From contig CM024169.1 of NCBI GenBank assembly GCA_013433145.1, positions 10,548,817-10,612,816 on the forward strand: a stretch of DNA of 64,000 nt, read 5' to 3'. Under the pieces are notes generated by a model, which worked only from the letters and a program-made list of their open reading frames with translations, ran no database searches and was not told where the DNA came from. Shown here piece by piece: positions 30,101-42,496 of this stretch; the first letter of the stretch is position 1; every line of letters begins with the position of its first letter. A program made the translations under genes and the position numbers. The stretch comes from Ascaris suum. Taxonomy: Eukaryota; Nematoda; Chromadorea; Rhabditida; Ascarididae.

Positions 30101-33100
30101 CTTCTTTTTTTTTTTTTAAAGTCGTCGTAGCGCAACATTCCTTCCAGATGCCTTACAACAAGGAGCCGGCAGTGGTGGATCGAAATCAGTGTCTTTGGCC
30201 ACTAGTGCAAAGTATTGACACATACCGGGACGCTATGCCGGTCATCGACGATTGTTACATGCCTTGTCGGTATGTTAATTTCGTCGTCGATATTTTATTC
30301 ATATATCACTATTTTTGTTCATTTTTTCTTTGAGGATGCTTACTAACGCAGTATTTATTAGTTGAACTCGTTGTTTTCGCAGTTCTTCACATATTTCCTT
30401 TTTTTCTTTCTCAGTTGCATCCTTTTCGATATTCGCAATTTCTTGCATTTTATTGCTGTGGATATCTTGCGGCGTTAAGGGCATTTGGTTATATATAAAT
30501 GGAAGGTAACTGAAGCTATTTCACGGGATATTTTTTTGCTCCATTGAAAGATTGGTTGCTAGGGCGTATAGCAGATCGCTTGCTGTTCTTCGGTGAAAGA
30601 CGTGACATGAACTGCGATGGTTGTTGGCTTGGTAGTTGTCGGTCTGGTGCTTATCAACCTGTTAATAAACTTCAAGTCAGGCATACTTCAGGTCGCCTTT
30701 GCTAAGCTCCGAAGGGATTCACAACACTTTTAAGGGTTTCGTGTTCGCAGTTTCACTTATTGTCGTCATACTTGCATCGCTTTGTTTTGTAAGTAATTTT
30801 TTGCTTTTTCCTTTTTTTTCCGTGCAATGTGTTCGTAAATTTCTATCTTTTGCATTTCCTTGCAGTATTTCTAGTTCGATCCGTATAGTCTAGATGACCC
30901 ACAAGTAGCACCCCTCCCTGATAATTCTATGGCCTTCATTTAACTCCATTGTTTTTTTGTCCTCTACAAGTTGTCACATAGCAGAGATCATCGAGCTCTC
31001 ACACAACTTCATATGCATCAGTTTTTCGGTCACTGTGCACAGGAAATGTTCTTGTTATTCGGCCATTAGTTAATTACTGTGTATTGTTGATTATTTATTA
31101 CAGGGATACACATCATTTTTCGCGTCATTATGGCTGACAAATTTATGTGTCTATGCACTGGGACATGCACTATTGAGTACAACTATTCACTGGCTAATTT
31201 GGCTGACAGGTCTTTCTGACGGAATCGCTCAGGTGGTAATGTGTATTGCTCACGGACGTATCAGGAGAGATTCTTATGGCTTGGCAAAGTACTTATTGCT
31301 TTTTTGTTTGCTTTTGAGCTTATTGTCTATACTTTCTCCCTTAACTTCTTTGATAAATAGGGAGGTTTTCCGTTCGGTATGTTACCGTAAGTGAGGTGCG
31401 TACCGAAACAAAGGCTCGCGTATTGGATGCGCCGTAGAGCAGTGGGATTGGTGCGATTTGAGGGATGTAGCAGCATGGTACAGTTCTTGTCGGTGATGAG
31501 ACAATCATCCTTGCTCTGCGAGCTTCTTTATCGTAACTGATAAAGTGGCAATGACCAAGTTTGGCCTCTGAGGCAGCATTTGACAAGGTATATGCCCAGT
31601 TTTTCAGCTGAACGTCTTAGAACGTCTAAATTTGAGAACGGCAGATAGGGTTGTGATATAAAGAAACGCAATGGCTGCTGCGAATTCAGAGGTGGGTTTC
31701 TGATCTCCGCAAGAATCTTTTGTAATGCAGTGCAGCAGTGCATTTCTGGAGAGGGAAATATCGAGGTGAGAGGGATTCGAAATCTCCCATGTTCAGCATG
31801 CTTGCGATTTATCCATTCCGGATCACTCGTTCTTACTTCAGTATTACGCAAGGGATTTTGGTTAGGATTTAAGACGCCTTTGTCACCCGACATTTTTCAC
31901 TCATTTTTATTACTTTCACACAACTAACAATGATTTCCGCAACGATATAACTAAGTTTAAAAACAGTCTCTTTGATACAATTTCCATATTTATTCGTATT
32001 CATGTGGCCATTCGTTTGACCAGCTAGCTGTAAAAATGTAATGCGTCAGTGTGTGAGACCAGTTGGGGATTGTTCGCCGCCTTATAAATTCATTTTCCTC
32101 ATTTGAGTCACCTTTAGTTATCACCTCAAGCGTTGAATCTCTGAGACATTCGACGGTTTTCTTGGAGTGTCTTCTAAAAAGTTTCAGTTGTGCCAGGTTT
32201 CCACTAGTGTTTTTGACGACGATGTGGTTTGTTGTTGTTATTGCTTGAATGATCGTGATAACAGTGATCTTCAGTGGGATGCTACAGTGGTACAACATAG
32301 AATCTTGGCTACTGCATACATCGCTGTTGTCCGCCTGTTTTTGGTTGTGCTCTTTCATTGTGCTTCGTTTGGGTCGTCCTTCAGTACGTAAAGATCATCG
32401 AATCTACGTGGACGGACATCCAGAAATGAGTATTCGATGTGTGTTGCTCGTTATCTATTTAATAGCTGCAGTAATCGCCACGATTGCGTTGTGGATGGAT
32501 ACGGTAATCATTTGCTCGGCTTTTTCGGTCATTTTTTAGGAAAAGATTTTTGTTGAGGAGGTTGAATTTGATTGGAATTATTATCTCATTCAATTCTTTC
32601 ACTGCTTTGTAATGTTTGTTCAAAAATTTCAAAGCCAAAAACGATGTTTTTTCGTGATGATTTATGTTTTCATGGATGCGTTTAGTTCTTTCCACAGTGA
32701 TACACCTGCTTTCCATTGACGCATCTGTAGAAGCAATCAGTGGGAATATTTGGGGAAAGATGGGGGGGGGGGGGGGGGAGAGGAGGAACAATGAAACAAA
32801 GGCTAGAATGGTATATACTGAGGATACTTTTGCACAGTGTTCCAGCATCATAATTTTCGAAACAAAATCCTCCGGCTGTTTGCTGGGATTTTTCATTTAT
32901 GAATGACGTGATTGAGCTATCGAAGATGTTTGCACCCAGTTGGCATCGCTTTGTTCTCGTTATTATTAATAATTATAATTAGAATCTCTTCCTGTACCCT
33001 TTTAATGCGTCGTCACACTTTTTTCGTAATAATTAAGGCTGAATGTGATGGCGTGATGGGCGTATGCTATATTGGCCTACGCTCCTTTTCAAATGCATCG

Positions 33101-36100
33101 ACGTTCATTTATGTGCCGATCCTGTCGGCTCTGGTCGTTGCACTTATCATTGCGGCCTGCATCTTCTTTCGACGACGATGTGAGTGTTGTCTATCGTTAA
33201 CTGGTTGAACATCCGTTTATTTAGATCTGTTGTAAATGAGTATATTATTTGGTTAAAGAGGCGATGGTGCTTCTATGAAGTTTTGAAAAATGATAGGGTA
33301 TGTAAATGCGATTGCCAAAGGATATAAGACACTTTGTTACGAATGCAATGTCGAAGCGATCGATAAATTCATGACAGCCGCAAAGTCAAAACAATATGAC
33401 TAACACTTCGACACAACGCACTTCGACAACCATTAACCAACAACATCCTTATCAAGGTAATCAGCGAATGTGGATGGGAACGACGCCATAAAATCTAAAC
33501 GACAGTTTTCAAATTAATGTGTTTAATATAAGTGTGAGTACAAGGACTGCGAGCATATGTCCTAGAAATTTCAGATGAGGCATTATTGGAGTTAGAGGCA
33601 CAAGAGGAGAATGCGAGACAACAAAGTGAAGCAATAAAAGCAGTCGATAGTGGGCACGTTTCGGTTTCGGATAGTTCAAATCCTGTGTTGGATTCAATGT
33701 CGGCCATGGAATCACAGCCATTTGTCGCACCTTCAGATGGTATGATTCAAGTTGTTGATGTTTGTTTTTTTGTGATCGGGTTTATAGATTGCATTTTTGG
33801 GGAATTGGTGAGGTGGATTCGATGAATACCAGTTTGCCTTGTTTACAGATTTGTTAAGGTTTGATTGTATGGTCACATATGTTATTTGGGTGGAAATAAA
33901 AGCGAGCACGGAAGCTGTACTGTTAGAAAAGCAGTTTAGGTATGGAAACCTGTCCGCTTATGTTTATTTGTCGAACACCGTGCGCCGTCATTATAGGTTA
34001 ATTTCGCTGTAATATTTAAGGACGTCGGTAGTTTTTAGCACATCTAACTTTTTTCTAAGAGAGTCGTCTCAGAAACTATCAGTTCGCCTTTTCACACTCA
34101 ATCTTGAATTATATGAGAATATGAAGGGGAGATGATTTCATTTAGGGTAATTTTTATTCAGCTTGTTGCATAGATAGTTTATTCATCTCGGTATATTATA
34201 TAGTTGGACTTAATCGACTGATTTATTTTATTGATACGGACGAATTAGGTAATTATACAGGGAAAATAATGGAACTGTTTTAGGAGTGAGTAATGAGAAA
34301 TGTGCCGTTGTGGAAGACCATTGCAACGACAACGATGCTGATTTGGCGAACCAAAAGGTCGGCGAGGGTAAAGCCGGAGATGTGGCTGAGTTACGGCCAG
34401 CTCGTAGAATATATCGGAGAAAGAAAGATGGATGCGGATATGCGGCTATCTCTCGCTCTTGGTTGTGTAAGCATTGAAATTTTTGAGCATTTTAAGCTTT
34501 TGTGTTATGTCCTTTGTATTTTAGGTGTTTTACTGAATCATTCGTAATAAATATGTGCTGGTGGAGGGGTGCTATTTGCGTAATGGGACTTTATTGCTTG
34601 CCAAGTCATTATTATTACCGATTGAATTGAAATATTAAGAAGAAATATTATAGTGAATTGTTTTGTGTTTATCTTTACGTTGAATTTTGATGTCGAGTCA
34701 TCATTTCAGATGCAATAATATTGTCGATGGTCATATCACTCTTTGCGTCATGGTTCACGCATTTGAAAGTTGATGTGGAACGGGATTGGGAACAACGCCT
34801 TGTTTTGAACTCTATCAGGTTTTTTCGCGTCCGATTTACGTTACATTTTGTGAATGGATTCGAAGAATTTGAATATTTCCTTTGTGCTTTTGGGTGCCAG
34901 AAAAAACTTGTGACCGAGTGTTTTGAGGCCTCAGGCATTTAGAGTTTCACAGACAGCACGATTTCTTCGGGGATTTTGTGTTAACGAGCATTTTGTCCTG
35001 ATTTTGAGCTACGGAGGGAACCGATACGAAGATGAATTTCAATTGCAGGGTTTTAATTGATAGAAACGAAAGTATGAAGCAGCTACCCATACGGGGGACT
35101 GTTTGGTGGGAGATGGAAGAACAAGAGTCGATTCAGCTCATCTGTCATGCATCGCATGCGATTTATGTAATCGTCTATTTAACAGTAGTCTTATTTGCTT
35201 CATCACAGATAATTTAAATAATTTTAGTAAATTGCAACATAGATTGATTTGTTAGAACTGAACCTGTTTCAGAGATTCGCAGGCATATCAGATTTTTCCG
35301 AATGAGAAACGGCAAATGCGCAAAAGTTGCCTGGGAATTAGCTGATCTCTACTAGAGAAAGCAGCATTCACCTGCTAGGTGCTGAACAATATTTGTATAA
35401 ATATATGCATTTATTTTTTGCTTGCAGATGTTCTTTAAATGAGACGATCCTGAAGGGGAGTACTGATTGGCTGAGCGCTTCGCATCATAGTGATCACATC
35501 ATGGCATCATCTGATCCGCTTATAAGGAGGGGAAAGATTGGAATCAGGTAATAGTGGTTCAGTATGGATTATTCCTAGAGCTTTATTCTTCTCATTCACC
35601 TTCTAAATGAGAGAATGAAATATTCGTTGCTTGCTGTTTCAGTTCATTGAATGCGCCCGGATGTGAGTTGCCTACTGCGATGGATGATCGATTGCTGGCT
35701 ACCTTGCTGACTTTTATTTTGTTCCCGGCGATTCCGTATATTGTTCTCGTGGCTTGCTTCATTTCCGGATTTTGTGGTCATGGTTTGAAAGGAATCGAGA
35801 AAATACGTGAAAAGCTGAATCCATTCGTTGTTGAGAAGACGGCTCTCGCACACACTTCCAGTTCCAGCATGCTCAGAAAGTAATTTTCGACGTTTTTATT
35901 TGCTAATGGTTGAAATCAAATGATAATATGAGAGGTTAAAGGAAACGATTTAATGACATCATTGGTTAGAAAATGATTCTGTAGAAAATTTCTGGAGTAA
36001 ATGTGGCAATAATTTTCTTGCGATATTTTGATCTTTGTCGTACGTCTGTATAACTAGGATTATATATCGTGAACAGAGACCATCGCATGATTAATCTTTG

Positions 36101-39100
36101 ACTCTTGTAATGTTTCCTGTCTTGCTGCCATGACAGTCTTTTTCAGTGCTTTTTGTTCTCTTTCATTGCTATCATTATATAAATTTAACGTTTTCGGTGG
36201 ATTGCATTATTCAAAGTTTTTCGCTTGGGATTTGCCATTTTACCATTTTTTTGAATGAAAAACTTCTGTGAAGTTTTCTGATTTTTTGTTTAATATATAG
36301 GTTTTCATTTTTTTTAAAATTCATTTCTTTGAGATGTGCGGTAAATATTTAAGTTCTTCTTCTGACGAGTTGGAGTTGTTACCATCTTGGTCATTGGCTG
36401 CACAAGAGAGAGTCTCCAAGTGGACCGGAGCCGCTGTCTCAGCACAGACTGCTCCGGCAAGGATTTGTTCGTCGGCGAATTGTCTGAGTCGAGCCTTGAG
36501 GGAGGGTTCGACCCACAGTCAGACACTCAGCGAACCAGCTGACCCAACAGCCGAACGGCCATCAAGAATAAGGAGGTAACTAAATTAGCATATAATATCA
36601 GTTGGTTAATATTACGGACGTTTCTAGGCAATATATTGTCTATCGGATGATTTGTTTGGAACGTTTTGACGTTTTACAGGTTGCTCACAAACTCGGTATT
36701 GGTTGTTATGGACTAACCGAATCGTTTTCATTGTTGCTATTTCGATTATTTCGAGTCACTATTGGTTGATCTCTCTAGGCAGGCGTCGTAAATTCATCAT
36801 ATCGGCCACTATCCTCGATGGCCCATTCTAAATTAATGTCACTGATTTCCCGTTTATCCGTTCTGGTATCTCGGATATCTCGGAGCTTGACCCCTATTTT
36901 CTCTTGACAATATCGCTGCAAATAATCAACGGTTGAGGTAAGAAAGCGGTAGTAGGAGCAGAAAGCAATAGCAAAAGATATAGCCTGCTGTGGTTCGGTT
37001 ATCTTGGCTAAGTTACAGGGCGGAAAGAGGTGCTTTGAGTCAGTTATATAGATGCGGTTTTATAGATTGAACCTGATGGAGCGGAGTGCAGAAAGAAGGC
37101 GACACCAAGGAGTTTCCTTTTCTTCTTCGGCAATATCGGAAGTGGAAGCTCGCCTTTCACGCAGCAACTTTAATATGGTATGTTCCACCCATATCAAGTT
37201 TCAGTAATATATAAACGTATGGTTTATGTTGTGCAGGTTTTTTTTTTGTTTTTTTGCACAAGTTGATTATGTTTTTTCTTGCTTTTCGACTGTTCACAAT
37301 TCTTGCTCTTTTATAATGAGTGTTCATGCGATTCTTAGATAAACAGAACACTGTCCTTTATAGTCGTTTATCCCTACTCCTTTTTAGCTGTTCGTCTTAT
37401 TGGCTTCTAACAATCTTTGCCTTTAGAATAGAATATTCTCTGAAATGACAGTTGCATCTAAAATGATAGCGAGCAGGTCGCACAACTTCTTGATTAGCGT
37501 TGAGAGTTATATTCGGTTTCTGAAAGACCTTCGTGATCCTTTGCATGGCGCTACTCACTTTTCGAGCTACCAAAACGTTTGTCCTTTCTTGAAAGGAGGT
37601 TAAATGAAATCCTCGAGAAATTTCTAGGCTAGTGATCTTACAACGTCACCCGATTTTGACGATAAATTTTGAACCAAGCATTGGGGCGTTAAAGCTAAGG
37701 AATACGAAACATTTCCAGCAAATCAAATTTTTCAGTGAAAAGGTACCAATATTTTATGGGAACCGTTGCAATAATATAATCGTATATAGTTGACCGTTTT
37801 GATTAGAAACGTTTTGTTGCAACTTGTAGTTGAGTGCATCAGCATCGGAGAGTGCGTTACGTCGTTCGGAACCAACGCTGGATAGTGCGGATGCGAGAAG
37901 CGTATATTCGGGATGGTCGCCTGTGAGTGCGCCGAGTTCGTTCAATATGACAAGTGCCAGTCAACAGAGGGATCCTGTCCTTCAGGTCCGTCAAGTTGCA
38001 TTAATTGCTTATACACGGTGTGTAGTTTCACGCAAATTCATCATCATAAGCGGGTCGCAATCCTATAAAATCATAGCAGCAACATTTTGATATGGTTACT
38101 TTTGGCAGTGATTGGTGAGCAGGGAGGAAGGTGGTCGGTAAAACCGCCCTTCAAATCTGCGGTAGTATTACATCAACGACAGAATTCGTTGTTGTAGCGA
38201 AAGAGACCCTATAAGTAGGGCAGCCACGACACTTCTCAAGGGAACGAGGGGTTAGGATGGTTCCATCTCCGGCAGTCAATCCGAGGTGGTTGGGAAACTC
38301 CTACTTGCAAGACACGATTTCCGTAATAGTATTGTCTTACGTAACATTGCAGAATCACTGATGACAATTAATGAAGACAGTTTTTTGTAGGTGAGGGCAT
38401 GAAAACGCGTATTATGTAGCTTGACAAATCTAGGCCAACAGCACATATTTAAAAGAACCCTACGTACCAGCTGTTACTTATGTGTGGGGCTTCAGAACGT
38501 TCAGTATTTCGTGTTATTTGTGATCACTTTCTCAAACTTTTTATGATTTGCTTGTTGTGTCGTATTGTATTTCGAAAATCTTTTTGACTGTAAAGGAAAT
38601 AGCTTCGATCGTTCAGGTTTGCTCATCAAAAATGTGTTTCTATTTTCTTGCTGTACGATGCTTATTTCTTAAGTTCTGCTTGCTTGAAAAAAGTTTATCG
38701 TTTGGTGCGAGATACTGCGTATGAGTTAGCTGCATTTTAGAGGATATGTAACAGTTGCTAGCATACGTTACCACTTTGCTATGAATGTAGCATACAATTA
38801 ACGTATTACATTAAACAAAAGCCTCTGGGATGCAACATCTCTCCACCTCCCCCCCCCCTCCATTTCTTGGTTTTAGAAATAGGTCTGCCAACATTTGGTC
38901 GCCTTTATTTGCTTCATTATGCAAACTTGTACTTTTTCGTTCTACTATGTGTTAGCTCTAATGGAGATATTAGCGTTTCCAATGCTTGCATTAGATTGTT
39001 TAGATGTAATATCAACATGTTGTGTATCTTTTCAGACTGCAGCAGTAGTATCGGCGTATCAAGCCGGTTTGGTTGAGGGGCGTTATCAGGAGCGTTGCGA

Positions 39101-40022
39101 TCGTTATGCTGAACAAATAAAGTGCCTAACGGAGAGTCTCGAATATGCGAACAAAGAGTTACGTCGTATCTCCGGTTTGCCTCCGTCACCTTCAGATTCG
39201 GATAACGGAATGCATGCTGTGGAACGGCCAGGTGATTTCTCATTCACACAGTAGAGTCGTTGGCGAAAACTTATTTTCATTTAGTGGAGCAATGAACGTA
39301 GTGAAAGAGTTGATGAGATATCGAGAAGAACGAAAGGAAAACAGCAATTTGAGTAGTTTTGTGTAGCCGGTTCTGTGTTCATTGTAACGTATTGGCTGAA
39401 TGGATCAATTGAGAGCATTCAATGACGAGAAAGTTGTTGATGAGTGTGGCACGATGTTGTTTATTGTTGATGAAAATGCAGTATAAGTTTTTGGATGCGT
39501 CAATGCGGTTTTTAGTGATGTCATGGGAGCGATTTTTATGGAGAACATGTGCTTGAAGGGAGAAAAGTATGATGCAAAACAATCGAATATACCCGGTTCC
39601 AAAATTGTGGTAGGCTGTCGAAATTATTATGCAATTTCTTTGAAAAAGTCGCGAACAGGAATACCTGGAAACAAGGAAACGGGATCAGGTGGTGAGGCTA
39701 TATCAGTTGAAGCTTGCTGTCATGGGGTGGAAAGGCATTTGTTTGATTGTTGATCTGTTCTGACTTTTTTGTTTGTTTAGCAGTATCAGAGTTATCGGAG
39801 ATTCGTGGAACGCCTTATCCTGATGCCGCATCGACGCCAGTATTTGGTAATCGTACTACAACAAATGGGCGTACAGCATCTTTAAAGAACCAAAAAGAAG
39901 CAGTCAACGATGATACGCAGTTTGCAAAGTCGCACAACCAGAAGAAAGATGGCGCCGATGAGAGAAGTGGATCTTCGTCAAGTCGAGGTTCGTGGGCAGT
40001 TCCGATAACTTTATTACTATAA
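27157..40022 (+). CDS. smo: Smoothened-like seven-pass receptor (Frizzled/Smoothened class F GPCR)
   Basis: A 19-exon model of 1042 codons: 27157-27288, 27626-27849, 28806-28893, 29234-29401, 30148-30269, 30692-30788, 31104-31288, 32275-32503, 33038-33179, 33575-33739, 34284-34466, 34710-34818, 35428-35547, 35643-35879, 36354-36575, 37066-37177, 37830-37985, 39036-39231, 39781-40022. Phases agree at every junction. Exon 1 encodes a signal peptide. A Cys-rich domain follows, residues about 55-190 (CFGIPIRYNYT, CWSALGPLLCAVAYRPC, MCHRAMGLCAF). Next comes a Smo-type linker with paired cysteines (DDCYMPC) and seven hydrophobic segments: TM1 about 257-280, TM2 about 281-307, TM3 about 348-371, TM4 about 391-412, TM5 about 437-458 after CDGVMGVCYIGL, TM6 about 573-594, TM7 about 672-697. 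Smoothened relays Hedgehog signals once Patched releases it. The intracellular tail is about 340 residues with a predicted coiled coil near 915-950. Oddities: a long acidic third intracellular loop, and no Frizzled KTxxxW. Confidence 0.82.
28200..28390. repeat. Degenerate TA/TG-rich tandem repeat in smoothened intron 2
   Basis: Roughly 50-bp related units of the type ATATGTATAATTTT(A/C)TCTTTTG(A/G)CATATATA, with TGTATACAC-type CA/TG stretches. It lies in the intron between exons 2 and 3 of the smoothened model. Confidence 0.7.
30344..30509 (-). CDS. Antisense coding-like exon inside smoothened intron 5
   Basis: A minus-strand exon with a strong GCTTCAG acceptor and a GTAAGC donor, phase 2 in and phase 0 out, 55 codons. 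It reads YLPFIYNQMPLTPQDIHSNK, then a Lys/Glu-rich helix (IEKDATEKEKKEICEELRKQ) likely to be alpha-helical. It does not overlap any smoothened exon. The protein family was not recognised. It may belong with the minus-strand pieces at 31386-31893, although the phases do not join directly, so at least one exon would be missing. Confidence 0.4.
31386..31893 (-). CDS. Antisense two-exon fragment inside smoothened intron 7
   Basis: Exon 31893-31837 starts with ATG (MSGDKGVLNPNQNPLRNTE) and ends at a strong GTAAGA donor. Exon 31607-31386 follows an ACGTTCAG acceptor and ends at GTAACA. Both junctions are phase 0. The second exon reads LKNWAYTLSNAASEAKLGHC, then FISYDKEARRARMIV and CCYIPQIAPIPLLYG. 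The intervening sequence is itself open in the first frame, so an unspliced 121-codon reading (to 31528) is an alternative. The family was not recognised. Another minus-strand piece with good splice sites lies at 32173-32112 (RHSKKTVECLRDSTLEVITK), and a CTACAG/ATG start lies near 32720 (MRQWKAGVSLWKELN). Confidence 0.38.
32763..32780. repeat. PolyG run (about 16-18) in smoothened intron 8
   Basis: Sense-strand G run followed by an AG-rich tail, inside the intron between exons 8 and 9 of the smoothened model. Confidence 0.9.
38845..38861. repeat. PolyC run in smoothened intron 17
   Basis: About ten cytosines in a C/T-rich segment, about 180 bases before the acceptor of exon 18 at 39036. It is too distant to be the splice pyrimidine tract itself. 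Confidence 0.85.
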
Positions 40023-40845
40023 TTGTAGGGGATGTTATTAATGCATAACTGAGTTAATTGAGTTTGGTGGGCGAAGGGTGGGGGAAAATAGTCGATGTAT
40101 CTCAAAAGTTTCTATAAGGTTTTTCGATGGTAATTGCTATCGATCGTTAAGGGTTTTTGCTGATCCCAGAGATGGGCAATGTATCTTCGTTGTCGCTTAT
40201 TTAGCTTCTTGTCTTTTCGAGTTGTATTTTGGTTATTAAAGCCACTTCCGCCAAAAGTGAAATGCTTTTTGAGTGATTGTCGATCCGAGACGGGAAAGAC
40301 CAAACGGCGATCACTGTTAAATTCTTAATCCTGATTATTTTTTCGTATAAAGTGGCAGTTCTGTGGCAATCGGGTTCATTTTATTTTATATTCTTATTCA
40401 TAGTGAATCTTGGAATTACCATCTCTTCTGATATTAATTTGTTTTATTGCTTTTTTGCCGCTAAGATTGTTTTCATTAGGTCACTGAGTGTTAATTATCA
40501 TTTTAAAGAAAAATATATATTTTATTATTAGTTATGCGTCCTTATTAATGGATTGCGGTTTTTGAGTGGTGATATATGACGCAAATAGTTTTGACGCATT
40601 ATATAGACAAAGGGGGGGTCATAGTTCACTGAACTATTTTTTAAAAAATGTTTCTTGAACTGAAAAAGGTGCTCTTTTCATACCTATGTTTTTTAAGTCA
40701 TAAGTTCCCTTCCATAATGACAAGTTTTTTTATGGTTTTCGGAGGACCTCTATATAGAGCGATGCATTTGGCTATTGGGCTCAAGATTCTAGGTATGCTA
40801 GATGCTGTAATAGGAATACCTATTTGATGTCATATCGAGTGGGCT

Positions 40846-41037
40846 GTGGAGGGGACCTTGAATCCACAAAGTTTGCATCGCCTAGTCAGCCCTTCGAACA
40901 GAAATGAATCGTGGTCCAGTTCGATCATTGTCGAAGGTTTGTTTTCTTTATTAGCGGAAAGGAGTTTTATAGATAGTGTACAATGCAATGGTATGCGCGT
41001 AGAAGGCCAGCATGGAATGTTTCGGCAAAGACAGCAA
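40846..41037 (+). CDS. Exon-like frame, possibly a 5' exon of the acidic-protein gene
   Basis: An open plus-strand frame, Ser/Arg/Gln-rich (NPQSLHRLVSPSNRNESWSS ... GQHGMFRQRQQ), ends at a good CAA/GTAAGC donor in phase 0. It lies between the smoothened stop and the ATG at 42497. It could be an upstream exon of the 42497-46148 gene, joining in phase 0 to an internal AATAAAG acceptor near 42521, or a remote exon of an alternative smoothened tail. Its own acceptor was not clear. Confidence 0.33.
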
Positions 41038-42496
41038 GTAAGCGAGAAGGAATGTGTTTCAGTGCCGCGGTAACTTTTTGTATCTGTTCGTGCTCACTTC
41101 CTTAAAAGTTTTTTTCATTCTTGACTTTATTCGAAAAACAATGCTGCATGCAAATATACTTAAACGCATAATTGGATGAAACAATGAAATCTGTGCATCA
41201 AGAAAGCGGAAACTGAGATATGTCTCTCCCTTTGTCTTCCTTCACCATTTGTCTAACTGTTCTTTCCAGATGAGATCGATCTGTAAGGATTTTTGAAACT
41301 AACGCAGTTCTTTGCCGAAGTAAGAGGAAAGGGAACCGCAAAAAGATCTTTGGGATGAAACAAGGTGGACCCGCAAACGCCTTGATTAGGTTCCTGAAAT
41401 TTTGATGCGGAAATTTGCCGAGTGTGCAGCATCGTTTTCGTTTGAAATATTAACGAAATAAGAACATCCGCTTTCTTTTTCTTTTAATCTGAAATTGGGT
41501 TCCTAGTTCTGTGTCACAATTTGTCTGTATATGGTGTTCTCTACTCTAAGACCTTGGATCATAGCTCTCGCAACTTCCCGAGATTAGGGAGGAGGGGGGA
41601 GGGGAGTGCGGCTCTTGCTTTCTATAGATTTAGAAGTGGAGGCTTTGCGAGGACTAAACAAGAATGAATGGAATTGTCCATCCAACGAAATTTTTGACAG
41701 GAGCGAATATTCGTGCGGTTTTGTTTCTCCTCTGTCAACATGTTTTTGCATTTAAAATGTTTTAACAGTTTTCTGAACTGAGTGTACTGATGTGCAAAAA
41801 AGTGGGCTCACAGAGGCTGCTTCGTGATCAGGCTTGTTTTCGGGGAACGGCTTTGTAGCGTTCGCGACTTTCAAAAATATGCACGTTACGAGAGACTTTT
41901 GTAAGAGTAATATTGTGTAGACTCAGCTTTAATAGTTTCCTTAGTCCTTCTGAATCTGTGTAGTCTTGAACCAGTTCATTTTCAGAATTGCTTTTTAAAA
42001 TTATCGATTTTAGCAGTAAACGCCATTTCCGATTTCTGGTCGTAGCTCTCGCTTCCCCACTTTCCCTTCCTTTCTTAGCGGCCAGTTAGGGAGGGGGAGG
42101 GAGGGGCAACACTTGCATTGAAGAGCAATGTGTCATATTCCTTGCTTTCTGTTGGAGGTATTTTTTTCGGGAAAATTTGCATACATTATGAACGTTCCAT
42201 GAATACATGATCGGATCTCGAATTAATAGTGCACGGCGAATATATTGATGCTGATTGCTCAGAGAAGTGCATGCAGATCTGAAATGAAAAGGCATGTTTG
42301 CCAGGAAAAAAGCAGAAACTGCTCAACATAGACATTGACTAATCTGTCTAAAACGTTTCTCGGACAGAGAGTCGTTGTGAAATTCGCCTGCGGCATAAGC
42401 CACTTGCCTTGAATATGCACTCGTTTTAATAAGTCGTGAATACTGTAAACCCCGATGCTTGTAAATGGAGAGATTTAATATGTTTGAAGTGTCGCC

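Noticed and set aside
31713..31893. tRNA-like B-box (GATTTCGAATCCC on the minus strand near 31775)
   Set aside because: No A-box or cloverleaf could be placed around it.
34293..34466. Alternative frame of smoothened exon 11 (LIWRTK and RKMDADMRLSLALG) that resembles Smo TM segments
   Set aside because: It needs a non-consensus donor, and its 5' end cannot join exon 10 in phase. The other frame joins both neighbours through a TTTTAG acceptor and a GTAAGC donor.
35278..35350. Exon candidate after TTTCAG at 35278
   Set aside because: It hits a stop after about 25 codons and has no good donor. The exon at 35428 supplies the expected Cys-Leu-Asn-Glu-Thr segment in phase.
40937..40954. An 18-base GT...AG segment treated as an intron within the frame at 40846-41037
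   Set aside because: It is far too short for a spliceosomal intron, and the frame is open through it.
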